A stretch of DNA of 64,000 nt. It comes from an uncultured Candidatus Saccharibacteria bacterium (lineage in GTDB: Bacteria > Patescibacteriota > Saccharimonadia > Saccharimonadales > Saccharimonadaceae). The notes below the pieces were generated by a model. That model saw only the letters and a program-made list of their open reading frames with translations, searched no databases and was not told the DNA's origin. The stretch spans positions 77,915 to 141,914 of the forward strand of contig CALMAK010000018.1 of the NCBI GenBank assembly GCA_937859515.1. Direction: 5' to 3'. Below, piece by piece: positions 8,141 through 16,274 of this stretch (within the stretch, counting starts at the first letter, position 1; the number at the start of each line of letters is the position of its first letter). A program made the position numbers and the translations under genes.

Positions 8141-8190
8141 CGTGGTTCGGTAGGGTCACCTTGATGTGGCTATTCCCATCCTACTACACG
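8141..8190 (-). ncRNA. Structured 3' RNA element of cassette B
   Basis: CGTG (8141-8144) pairs with CACG (8187-8190) and GTAGG (8150-8154) with CCTAC (8180-8184), enclosing GTCACCTTGATGTGG. It is the counterpart of the element at 7194-7269: the loop differs by one base and the closing pair changes from A-T to G-C on both sides at once. Both follow the stop codon of the two related minus-strand genes. Confidence 0.5.
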
Positions 8191-8204
8191 GACAAGCACC
8201 TATA

Positions 8205-8705
8205 TCATCCTCCTTGTCGGACGGTACGATGTGCGGTTTTGGCCGCTTTCGTTACCTTCGTGATTGCACGCTGCTCGGCACGGTATGTCGATAGCGTGGA
8301 TGGCAGGATATTCCAGACGCACCCGTCATGCCAGATGGCCTGCTCGCGAACGAGACTTTCGATTGCTAGCCGGATTGTCCGTTCATGAATCTGTCTCACG
8401 AGCTCAGCGTAGCAAGGCCGGGCTAACCCCAGCAGGTGCGCTGGTAGCGACGGAAGGGTTGTGAGCGATACAAATGACTTCATTCGTCGATCAAGCACGA
8501 ACGTCGCTAGTTCACTCTGCCTGGGACCGGCACCACCAATGTAGTGGTTGGTTCCACGGATTGCTCCGGAATGTACCTCAGTAGCGCGGTCAAACGCGCG
8601 TAGTACTCGTCCACGTGCAATCTGCACGACATCATGAAGCTGGGTCGCATCATAGACATCGGACAGATCAAACTGTGGAATCCATGGCCGTCTTTGACTG
8701 GACAT
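8205..8705 (-). CDS. GC-rich cassette B protein, unknown function
   Basis: 166-residue protein starting MSSQRRPWIPQFDL. I choose the ATG at 8703-8705 over the outer one because CAGGAGT lies 6 bases upstream. Middle part VQIARGRVLRAFDRAT...RGTNHYIGGAGP...SELATFVLDRR is shared with the interrupted gene at 7277-7960, as is the C-terminal LAIESLVRE..IWHDGCVWN segment before a basic tail. No membrane segment or signal peptide. The upstream leaders of the two genes also share ATCCG-G and CGCACCT blocks before AGGAG, so the whole unit was duplicated. Function unknown. Confidence 0.65.
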   Translation of the reverse strand: MSSQRRPWIPQFDLSDVYDATQLHDVVQIARGRVLRAFDRATEVHSGAIRGTNHYIGGAGPRQSELATFVLDRRMKSFVSLTTLPSLPAHLLGLARPCYAELVRQIHERTIRLAIESLVREQAIWHDGCVWNILPSTLSTYRAEQRAITKVTKAAKTAHRTVRQGG

Positions 8706-8805
8706 GAGATACTCCTGGTCTTGTAGGTGCGACAACACGGATTGGATGCCAATTTAGTTATACACTGCTCGCCCTCATGGCACAAGGCATGGTATAGTAG
8801 CTGTG

Positions 8806-9342
8806 ATGAGCGAGAGCGTAAAACTTCTTTGGATTGACCTTGAGATGACGGGACTTAGTCCTACTGACGACAGAATCATGGAGATAGCAGCGATTGCAAC
8901 CGATTGGGATTTTAATGAGGTCGCGACGTACGAAGCAGTAAAAAAGGTCGGCACTAATCTTATGAAACAACGTATGGTGGGTGAGTTCTGGGACAAGTAT
9001 TCGGGCGTGCGTGATGCATTGCAGGCGCAGAACGAGACTGGCAAGAATGGTCGTACGGTCGAGAATGAACTATTGGCATTTCTTGATAAGCATTTTGCTG
9101 ACGGCGACCAGGTAATTTTGGCGGGCAATTCGATTCATCAAGACCGAAAATTTATCGAGAATGAATGGCCACGTCTGAACGAACGGTTGCATTACAGGAT
9201 GCTCGATGTTAGTGCTTGGAAAGTAGTTTTTGATGGCAAGTACAAAAAGAAGTTCGCCAAACCCGAAGCTCACCGCGCAATGGAAGACATCCGAGGCAGT
9301 ATTCAGGAGCTCAAGTATTATCTTGGCAAAGTTCGCGTCTAG
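8806..9342 (+). CDS. orn: Oligoribonuclease
   Basis: DEDDh 3'-5' exonuclease that degrades 2-5-nt RNA fragments (including pGpG) to mononucleotides. Motifs in order: ExoI WIDLEMTGL near residue 9, ExoII AGNSIHQDRKFI near 105, ExoIII HRAMEDI near 160. The 178-residue length is normal. TATAGT at 8793-8798 is 7 bases before ATG 8806; a GTG directly before it is a less likely start. No Shine-Dalgarno. An essential nano-RNase fits a small genome that also encodes RNase J and PNPase here. Confidence 0.95.
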   Translation: MSESVKLLWIDLEMTGLSPTDDRIMEIAAIATDWDFNEVATYEAVKKVGTNLMKQRMVGEFWDKYSGVRDALQAQNETGKNGRTVENELLAFLDKHFADGDQVILAGNSIHQDRKFIENEWPRLNERLHYRMLDVSAWKVVFDGKYKKKFAKPEAHRAMEDIRGSIQELKYYLGKVRV

Positions 9343-9357
9343 CCGTACACTATACCT

Positions 9358-10566
9358 ATGACAATACAGGTGAGGGGGCGACGGCGTGTATGGCCATTCG
9401 CGATTGGCGTAGGCGTATTACTTGCGGTTGCTTGCCTGGTGACTTGGAAAGTGTGGCCGCGGGACGACTCATCGGCACCGGTTAATAACGGTGCGTCGAT
9501 CGTAGCGGCAACACCAGTACAAATAACCTCAGATATTCTTTTCTTGGGAAATACGTTTTGGGGACGATATACGGGGGAGTATGCTGCTAAAAGCGAACTT
9601 GGCAACGCCTATCCATTCTCAAAGCTGAGCGAACTTGATCGTGATAAATATGATGCATGGATCTCTGGGCTTGAGTGTCCATTGAAGGCGAGTGTTCATA
9701 TGACGGCAGCTCAGCAAGAGGAGAACCTACAGTTCAACTGTTCGCCTGATTTTGTACCCGAGGCGAAGAAATGGTTTACGGCATTTACACTTGCTAATAA
9801 CCATACCGATAACCAGGGGGCCGATGGCTTTGCTGAAACACAGGAGCATCTTGAGGCGGCTGGGATCCAGTATTTTGGGCATTATGACCCTGATGTAATT
9901 GACGATATATGTGAAGTGATTGCGCTGCCAGTCACAGTACGATACAGCGACGATAGTACAAAGAAGCAGGCGCTCCCTGTAGCAATATGTGCGTATCATG
10001 GAGTATTTAAGATTCCGTCTCAGGCTGCCGTTGATGAGATTGCTCGCTATAGCAAGGTGATGCCAGTATTTGCTATGCCACATATGGGTGCAGAATATAA
10101 GCCTGTACCTGATCAAATCAAAACTGATTTTTATCACGGCCTGATTGATGCCGGTGCCGATGTAGTGATAGGTGATCACCCACACTGGATACAATCAACC
10201 GAAGCCTATAAAGGAAAACTGATTGTATATTCGATGGGCAATTTCATGTTTGACCAAAACTGGAACCCCGAGTTAATGCGATCGGCGGCGATTCATACGC
10301 AGATGACAATTAAGGACGGAGCATTACAGGATTGGTTGTCACTGGGTGAATCGTGTCGTACGTATAAAGATAATTGCCTTGATACGGCAGAGCAGAAGGG
10401 GCTGGCGCGGTTGCAGCCTTCGTATGGGTTTGAGGCTTTCGGTACGCAAACTGACAAGCGTGCACTGACGGGTCTGGCGGATGACGCGACAGAGCGGTTA
10501 ATACTGGACCGTCTGCGCTGGGATACCACAATGAGTGAACTTACCTCGCCATACGGACCGTTGTAG
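9358..10566 (+). CDS. CapA-family metallophosphoesterase-like protein, membrane-anchored
   Basis: 402 residues with a short basic N-terminus, one transmembrane helix (about residues 12-30) and an extracytoplasmic domain of the PGA_cap (CapA/PgsA) family. Family landmarks are GLECPL near residue 102, TLANNHTDNQG near 145, GADVVIGDHPHWIQ near 270 and VYSMGNFMFDQ near 292. The family has a calcineurin-like metallophosphatase fold and is linked to poly-gamma-glutamate or capsule synthesis, but no capBC genes are seen, so the substrate is open. TACACT 9346-9351 is 6 bases before the ATG. Confidence 0.85.
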   Translation: MTIQVRGRRRVWPFAIGVGVLLAVACLVTWKVWPRDDSSAPVNNGASIVAATPVQITSDILFLGNTFWGRYTGEYAAKSELGNAYPFSKLSELDRDKYDAWISGLECPLKASVHMTAAQQEENLQFNCSPDFVPEAKKWFTAFTLANNHTDNQGADGFAETQEHLEAAGIQYFGHYDPDVIDDICEVIALPVTVRYSDDSTKKQALPVAICAYHGVFKIPSQAAVDEIARYSKVMPVFAMPHMGAEYKPVPDQIKTDFYHGLIDAGADVVIGDHPHWIQSTEAYKGKLIVYSMGNFMFDQNWNPELMRSAAIHTQMTIKDGALQDWLSLGESCRTYKDNCLDTAEQKGLARLQPSYGFEAFGTQTDKRALTGLADDATERLILDRLRWDTTMSELTSPYGPL

Positions 10567-10610
10567 TCTTGTATCTCTCTTGACTCTCATTTCGTAGTAC
10601 AATAAATACT

Positions 10611-10955
10611 ATGACGCATAAAGAGCTTGAAGCATATATCCTTAGTTTTCCAAACACGTGGCTTGATTATCCATTTGGTGAGGGCACGAGTGTATATAAG
10701 GTGGGTGACAAAGAAGCAAATAATGGAAAGTTATTTGCGATTATTGCAGATGAATCAAAGCCACTACGAGTCAGTCTAAAATGTGATCCGCTGCTGGCGG
10801 TGAACTTGCGCGAAAAGTACGAGTCGGTGCTGCCTGGATATCATTTGAACAAAAAACACTGGAATACGATTATATGCACTGGTCAGCTATCTCAGGATGA
10901 GATATATGATCTTGTACGTCTTAGCTATAATCTTGTTACTGACGTGTCGGCCTAG
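10611..10955 (+). CDS. MmcQ/YjbR-family protein
   Basis: 114-residue protein of the YjbR/CyaY-like fold. Visible signature: FPNTWLDYPFGEGTSVYKVG at residues 14-33, KLFAII, a central 'LRVSLKCDP', and HLNKKHWNTI near residue 82. The family is often called DNA-binding but its function is unproven. TACAAT 10598-10603 is 7 bases before ATG 10611, with no Shine-Dalgarno. Its stop overlaps the stop of the convergent Pro/Gln-rich gene by a few bases. Confidence 0.85.
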   Translation: MTHKELEAYILSFPNTWLDYPFGEGTSVYKVGDKEANNGKLFAIIADESKPLRVSLKCDPLLAVNLREKYESVLPGYHLNKKHWNTIICTGQLSQDEIYDLVRLSYNLVTDVSA

Positions 10956-11851
10956 CTAGACGAGGCGCTATATTCTTCAAGTTGCTTTTGAAGAGGCTCG
11001 AGGTTTTTGTAGGTCGTCTCAAGGTAGGTACGCAATTCGGCATTGTCGGTCATCTTATGGATTGAGTCAAGCTGTACCATGATAGTTGTTAATCTGAATG
11101 ACATTTCTCGGGCATAGACGCGGTCAAAGACACCGTTAAGGCGTGCATCCTCTAGTTTTTCGGTCGTCTCAACGCTTGTATCGTCTGCTTCTGCTGCTTT
11201 TGCATTGCCAACGGGAACACCTGCAGTGGTAAATGCATTTGTCAGTCCGGTGCCGGCATTTGTTAGTTGTATCGTGAGACTGCTATTAAGGGCATCAAGC
11301 TCTCTGCTTCGGAGATTTTCTTGGGCATTTTTGGCGATGAACCCGGTAGCTCCAACGCGAGTTGTTACTTGTTGACTCAGCGCGGCAATATTTGGCTTGC
11401 TGCCCTGAAGAACGGTTGCGATGGCGAAGCCAAGAAACGCCAGAAGTATGACACCGCCAGCAATCGCAACTTGTTTACGCGAGAATCCAAATGAAGCTTT
11501 TTGTTGGGGTGCAATTTGCTCAAGGTAGTCAATGGGCGCAATGCCATCTGGTGTAAGTGGCAGTTCTGGAGAATTGTAGGTGCCGTTTGGCTGCAATGGT
11601 TGTGCGGGTGCTTGTGGCATTGGCTGTGGGTATGTCTGAGGTTGAGCCACGGGCGCAGGCTGTGGTTGTTGAGGTTGCTGCAGCTGCCACGGATCAGGGG
11701 ATTGCATAGGAGCAAATCCTTGTTGAGGTTGTTGGGGCCCTGGTGCAGGGTAGCCTTGTGGTTGTATGGGCTGCTCTGGCTGAGGTGAAAGGGGCGCAGG
11801 TCCTTGCTGCGGAGGATATGGTGGCTGCTGGCCTGGCTGTTGAGGATACAT
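10952..11851 (-). CDS. Pro/Gln-rich single-pass membrane protein
   Basis: 299 residues. Residues 1-90 are a low-complexity P/Q-rich region (MYPQQPGQQPPYPP...), probably cytoplasmic and disordered, followed by a short linker, one transmembrane helix (VAIAGGVILLAFLGFAIATVL near 130) and an outer domain of about 150 residues, largely helical. P/Q-rich tails before a single helix recur in CPR membrane proteins. Start at 11851 is an ATG with weak GGGGAT just upstream; a TTG 18 bases further out is possible. Function unknown. Confidence 0.75.
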   Translation of the reverse strand: MYPQQPGQQPPYPPQQGPAPLSPQPEQPIQPQGYPAPGPQQPQQGFAPMQSPDPWQLQQPQQPQPAPVAQPQTYPQPMPQAPAQPLQPNGTYNSPELPLTPDGIAPIDYLEQIAPQQKASFGFSRKQVAIAGGVILLAFLGFAIATVLQGSKPNIAALSQQVTTRVGATGFIAKNAQENLRSRELDALNSSLTIQLTNAGTGLTNAFTTAGVPVGNAKAAEADDTSVETTEKLEDARLNGVFDRVYAREMSFRLTTIMVQLDSIHKMTDNAELRTYLETTYKNLEPLQKQLEEYSASSS

Positions 11852-11892
11852 ATCCCCATTTAAGCACAAACACTAACAGAGGTAAATAGTGG

Positions 11893-12067
11893 TATACTAA
11901 AAATATGCAAGTAAGCGTCCTCCATCAATACTCACTTGTGTCTGCGCATCGTTCTCGAGGCGCATCTGGCATTTTTTGTGTCTCAACGTATAGTCCCATA
12001 CGTTTCTCCACAAGAAAATCCCAGCTGACACACTCGACAACGACGCTTGAGTCAACAAGGAGTATCG
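11893..12067 (+). promoter_or_regulatory. Promoter and long leader of dnaG-rpoD with an upstream ORF
   Basis: TATACT at 11893-11898 is followed 6 bases later by an ATG (11905) that opens a 58-codon ORF ending at TAA 12079-12081, inside dnaG in another frame. dnaG starts at 12068 after AAGGAGTATCG. The first gene of this macromolecular-synthesis operon therefore has a leader of about 160 bases, unlike most genes here. The small ORF may be a leaderless leader peptide or chance. A weak TGCGC/GCGCA hairpin followed by TTTTTT lies near 11945-11978. Confidence 0.45.
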
Positions 12068-12081
12068 ATGCAGGACGCTAA
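11905..12081 (+). CDS. Possible 58-aa upstream ORF overlapping dnaG start
   Basis: Starts MQVSVLHQYSLVSA, Ser/Thr/Arg-rich, no recognisable domain. Its -10 to ATG spacing (6) matches the leaderless genes of the window, but the composition is not protein-like in a convincing way. Translation of it would run past the dnaG start and could couple to it. Confidence 0.3.
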   Translation: MQVSVLHQYSLVSAHRSRGASGIFCVSTYSPIRFSTRKSQLTHSTTTLESTRSIDAGR

Positions 12082-13813
12082 AGAGGAAGTGCGCGCAAGG
12101 CTGAATATTGAGGACGTTATCGGAGAGTACGTTCAGCTCAAACGTGCGGGGCGCAACTTTAAAGGCCTCAGTCCGTTTAGCGGTGAAAAAACACCAAGTT
12201 TTATGGTGAGTCCTGATAAACATATCTGGCATGATTTCTCGAGTGGTAAGGGTGGTGATATCTTTAGTTTCGTCATGGAAGTAGAGGGTATGGACTTTCG
12301 CCAGGCATTAGAACATTTGGCGCGCCGTGCCGGGGTAGACCTCTCGATATATCAGTCTGCACGTAGTGGTGAGATTGCAAAGAAGAAAAAACGACTGCTG
12401 GAGGCGCATCGCTTGGCGTCACAGTATTATCAACAAAGTCTTCTGAGTAATCAGCATGCCTTGCAGTATGTCTTTAAGAAGCGTGGCCTGAGTAAAGAAA
12501 TTGTTCGAGATTTTCAGATTGGGTATGCACCATCAAGCGGTGATGCCTTGGTGCAGTTTTTAACTAAAAAAGGATTTTCCAAAAGCGAGCTTGCTGATGC
12601 GGGATTAACGAATCGCTTTGGTGGTGACTTGTTTCGTGGACGCATGATGGTAGCATTAATGGATTCGGGTGGACAGGTAATTGGGTTTACGGCACGCATT
12701 ATCGAGGATGATCCTAACGCACCAAAGTATCTCAATACGCCACAGACATTACTGTACGATAAGGGTCGTCATGTCTTCGGGCTTTCGCAGGCAAAAGAAG
12801 CGATTCGTTCGCATGATTATACCGTCATTGTTGAAGGCAACATGGATGTCATTAGTAGCCATCAGGCGGGTGAGACGATGGTGGTCGCGACAGCAGGTAC
12901 TGCGATGACCGAGCATCACCTTAAGGCATTATCGCGTCTCAGTGCACAGGTGCGTTTGGCGTTTGATGGTGATAAGGCGGGCATCGCAGCAACCGAGCGT
13001 GCGATTCCGATTGCGCAGACTGTCGGAGTAGAGCTGACGATTATTACGCTGCCAGGTGAAGCAAAGGACCCGGATGAGTTGATTCAACAAGATGTGGCAT
13101 TATGGCGTAAGGCGATTGAGAGCGCCGAGCCTGCGGTGGACTGGCTCCTCGGGCAGTATGAATCACGCGTTGATATGAAAACTGCAGCAGGCAAGCGGCA
13201 GTATACTTCGGCCGGTTTGAACCTCGTGCGAGCATTATCGGATCCGGTTGATCAAGATCATTATGTGCAGGTTATGGCACGCACGACTGGAGCGTCCATT
13301 GAGGCCCTGAGGGAGAAAATGTCTCAGGGTACTTCTGAGGCACCAGTGCGGCTGCGCCCAGTGGCAGCAACTGCGAAGGTAGATGATCCAGCGGCCGATA
13401 CCTCTCGCCAGGATGATCTATTGGCGGCGCTTTTGATCGATCCGGCTGCGCGCCAGCAATTACACGCATCTCATGTATTACTATTTGAAGGTGAAGCGCG
13501 TCAGGACATTGCCGCGTACTTGGCCGAACATCAGGAAATGATCGAAGACACACCTCAGTTATTGCAAAAACATGATACGTATGTCAAAATACTATTATTA
13601 CGTGCCGACACTCGGTATGCCGCATGGGACGCCAAAGATCGCTCCCTCGAAGTGGCCCGACTGCTCCGCCAGTGCATAACAGAACACAGCAAACTAAAAA
13701 GAGAACAATTAATTGACGAATTACGCGATGCCGAAGATCAGGGTGATGATGAACGGTCAAATGCAATTCGTGCTGAGCTCAATACGCTTATAAAGGAGAT
13801 AAAGCATGGCTGA
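12068..13813 (+). CDS. dnaG: DNA primase lacking the zinc-finger ligands
   Basis: Primes DNA replication. 581 residues: N-terminal zinc-binding-like region, Toprim domain with [16 protein letters not shown] near 255 and DGDKAG near 300, and a helical C-terminal helicase-interaction region. The N-terminal region keeps the family framework ([16 protein letters not shown]) but the four zinc ligands normally in CPFH and CFGC are replaced: LSPFSGEK and WHDFSSGK. Start at ATG 12068 has AAGGAG at a good distance. Its 3' end overlaps rpoD by 8 bases, an operon layout common in bacteria. Confidence 0.93.
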   Translation: MQDAKEEVRARLNIEDVIGEYVQLKRAGRNFKGLSPFSGEKTPSFMVSPDKHIWHDFSSGKGGDIFSFVMEVEGMDFRQALEHLARRAGVDLSIYQSARSGEIAKKKKRLLEAHRLASQYYQQSLLSNQHALQYVFKKRGLSKEIVRDFQIGYAPSSGDALVQFLTKKGFSKSELADAGLTNRFGGDLFRGRMMVALMDSGGQVIGFTARIIEDDPNAPKYLNTPQTLLYDKGRHVFGLSQAKEAIRSHDYTVIVEGNMDVISSHQAGETMVVATAGTAMTEHHLKALSRLSAQVRLAFDGDKAGIAATERAIPIAQTVGVELTIITLPGEAKDPDELIQQDVALWRKAIESAEPAVDWLLGQYESRVDMKTAAGKRQYTSAGLNLVRALSDPVDQDHYVQVMARTTGASIEALREKMSQGTSEAPVRLRPVAATAKVDDPAADTSRQDDLLAALLIDPAARQQLHASHVLLFEGEARQDIAAYLAEHQEMIEDTPQLLQKHDTYVKILLLRADTRYAAWDAKDRSLEVARLLRQCITEHSKLKREQLIDELRDAEDQGDDERSNAIRAELNTLIKEIKHG

Positions 13814-14906
13814 TGACACAACAAATGACAAATCGATTGATGACGAGACGCAGGACGTTGTTGACGCAAGCGGTGGATTTGTTTCAAGTCTCACCGACAT
13901 CGAGGGTCCAGCGGTTGATGAACTGGAAGAAGAGGAAGAAGACATTGATCTTCTCAACCAAGGACAATATTTTGATGATGCGAGCGACGACTCGGTACGC
14001 CTCTACTTGCGCGAAATTGGTAAAATTCCACTGCTGAATGGTGAGGAAGAGTTAGAGCTGGCGCAAAAGGTGGTGGCTAATCGTGATGAATTAGCCGAGG
14101 TGCAGGAAAAGCTTGCCGATGAAGATACGAAGCTAAACGAGCGTCAAAAGCTAGAGGCTAAAGCGGCGAAGTTGAGTAAGCCAAAAGACAAGATGGCCGA
14201 AGCAAACATGCGTCTCGTAGTGTCAATTGCAAAGCGTTACAGTGGTCGCGGTCTTGATCTTTTGGACTTGATCCAAGAGGGAAATACGGGACTGCTGCGT
14301 GCGGTTGAAAAGTTTGATCCCGACAAAGGCTTTAAATTCTCAACGTATGCCACCTGGTGGATCCGCCAGGCGATTACTCGTGCGATTGCCGATCAGGCGC
14401 GTACGATTCGTATTCCTGTGCACATGGTTGAGACTATCAATAAATTGCTGCGTACCCAGCGCCGCATGACTCAAGAGCTCAATCGCGAACCAACCATTGA
14501 AGAATTGGCTGTCGAGCTAGAGATGGAGCCGGAGAAGGTTGAATATGTCATTAAGATTAAACAAGATATCACATCGTTAGATGCAGGTGTTGGTCGTGAC
14601 GAGGGTGAAGATGACAGTGTATTGGGCGATTTCATCGAAGATGAGGATACTGCGACACCTGAAGAGTCGGCTGCAAATCAGCTGCTAAAGGAGCAGGTCC
14701 AGAGTGTTCTGTCGAGTTTGTCTGAGCGCGAACAAAAGATTATCAAGATGCGTTTTGGTCTTGAGAATGGCAAAAGTCATACGCTTGAAGAAGTGGGGCA
14801 AGAGTTTGCGGTCACTCGTGAGCGTATTCGTCAGATCGAAGCAAAGGCACTCGCCAAGCTTCGTAAGCACAAGGATGCTAAAAAGCTGCACGAATATCTT
14901 GGATAG
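13806..14906 (+). CDS. rpoD: Primary sigma factor RpoD
   Basis: 366-residue sigma-70. The first 50 residues are acidic and replace a full region 1.1. Region 1.2 is [16 protein letters not shown]; region 2 contains [34 protein letters not shown]; region 3 follows RTIRIPVHM; region 4 has [20 protein letters not shown]. It directs RNA polymerase to the TTGACA/TATAAT-type promoters seen throughout. AAAGGAGATAAAGC before the ATG is a good Shine-Dalgarno and the start lies inside the end of dnaG. Confidence 0.97.
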
Positions 14907-14918
14907 ATAATGTAATGA

Positions 14919-14946
14919 GGAGGGGCTTGCCCCTCCGCTTTGTTTT
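14919..14946 (+). terminator. Terminator after rpoD
   Basis: GGAGGGG, CTTG loop, CCCCTCC, then GCTTTGTTTT. It ends the dnaG-rpoD unit before the convergent kinase gene. Confidence 0.8.
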
Positions 14947-15012
14947 GGAATGAATGCTCCACTCCCTAAAGCTTGGTCTTACGACCTCGTACTTGCGGTG
15001 CTGAACGTCACG

Positions 15013-15579
15013 TTAAAAGTCGATTTCCTTGAGGATCCTGTCCAGATTAATATCAAACGCCTCGATGTCATGATCGTTGATGATGAAGTGGTCAGCCATA
15101 GCGATTGGACCACCCTTGTTTAGTAGCTCGATTTCGTTCCAGTCACGAGTCTTTGCTTCTTCGGCAGTCAGTGGCCGCTCGGGGCGATTAGCGAGACGGT
15201 GATGGCGAATATGTCGTGGTGCAAGCACAGCAATGAGGGAGAGTTCACCGGGGAAGGCGTGCTTTAGGGCTTTATACTCTGTCCACGAGTATAACCCGTC
15301 GGCAATAATGCGGTGTTGGCCCGCTTCGACCAAATCTTGAATCTGAGTAATGATACGCTTGGCAATAAAGTCGTCACCTTCCTCGGCACGGAGTTTTTTG
15401 CGAATCATCGCTTCATTTTCTGGGTTGATATCAAGACCAGCTTCTTTAACGGCCGCCAAAACAACGCCACCAAAGTATACTTTTGGGTGTCCTTTTTCGG
15501 TGAGGTAATCAACGGCAGTACTTTTGCCACTACCTGGCATGCCAACAAAGGCGATAATCTTAGTTTTGGAATGAGTCAT
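15013..15579 (-). CDS. P-loop nucleotide/dephospho-CoA-type kinase
   Basis: 188 residues with Walker A GMPGSGKST near residue 13 and a kinase-like layout with IIADGLYSWTEY (Walker B region near 94), an Arg-rich lid (RHIRHHRLANRPERP near 122) and a C-terminal FIINDHD strand typical of dephospho-CoA kinase-like and UPF0200 proteins. It may phosphorylate a small metabolite, but the substrate is not readable. On the minus strand TACAAT is 6 bases before the ATG at 15579, suggesting a leaderless message. Confidence 0.75.
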   Translation of the reverse strand: MTHSKTKIIAFVGMPGSGKSTAVDYLTEKGHPKVYFGGVVLAAVKEAGLDINPENEAMIRKKLRAEEGDDFIAKRIITQIQDLVEAGQHRIIADGLYSWTEYKALKHAFPGELSLIAVLAPRHIRHHRLANRPERPLTAEEAKTRDWNEIELLNKGGPIAMADHFIINDHDIEAFDINLDRILKEIDF

Positions 15580-15651
15580 AGCACTATTGTATCAGAGGTG
15601 GTTCTTGACATGAAAAAATTGCTCGGTAGAGTGACATATATAAGCATAACA

Positions 15652-16245
15652 ATGGTAGAGAAGAAGGGTTTTCTTGTGATACTAACGGAATCAATGCAAG
15701 GCACAAGTGAGCAGATGCCCGAAAGGGGGCGGCATCTCACCGAGGCGCAACGACGGTCGCTACATCATATTGAGGCGCAACTACAATCAGAAAAGCATCA
15801 CGACGGCACCGATAAATGGTGGCGTTTTTTTGATGCCGGTGTTCGTGATGAGCATGGTGCGGTGTGGGCGCTCTATAATGATTTCCACCATCAGGAGGCT
15901 CCAGAAGGCTGGAAGATGTTCTATTGTCCACCTCATGAGGAGGAGTTTCAGAACATCGAGATTGACAGGGCGCTGTATACGGTGATTCCAGGGAATACTA
16001 GACACGAGGATACGCATACGATGCAACTTGATGTTGGCGGCGAGGCAAATCGACCAATGGGTATGGTGCATAATGATATTCTTAATATTCTGTTCCGGGG
16101 CGAGAAACCTCCGATTGTGAGGTTTTGGTCTGATAAAACTGCAATGATACCCGTTGCAATCGAGCAAACAGGAGAGGAGGGGTATTCGCGTCCTATCATT
16201 GAGATGGGCGCGCGTGCACTTGAAGTTGAGCGCCCCGCCGCGTAG
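15652..16245 (+). CDS. Conserved-looking protein of unknown function (197 aa)
   Basis: The frame is open from 15313, but that part is antisense to the kinase. I start at ATG 15652 because TATATA (15637-15642) lies 9 bases upstream and TTGACA is at 15605-15610. The protein is soluble, acidic and rich in His and Trp (DKWWRFFDAG, YNDFHHQ), ending RALEVERPAA. No signal peptide, membrane segment or known motif is visible. polA follows after 29 bases with its own -10 box. Confidence 0.55.
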   Translation: MVEKKGFLVILTESMQGTSEQMPERGRHLTEAQRRSLHHIEAQLQSEKHHDGTDKWWRFFDAGVRDEHGAVWALYNDFHHQEAPEGWKMFYCPPHEEEFQNIEIDRALYTVIPGNTRHEDTHTMQLDVGGEANRPMGMVHNDILNILFRGEKPPIVRFWSDKTAMIPVAIEQTGEEGYSRPIIEMGARALEVERPAA

Positions 16246-16274
16246 CATCCCTTATGTCTGTTATACTAAGGCAT

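Noticed and set aside
7277..8705. Insertion sequence or transposase idea for the tandem cassettes
   Set aside because: No DDE or HUH motif, no terminal inverted repeats flanking each unit, and no direct target repeats seen.
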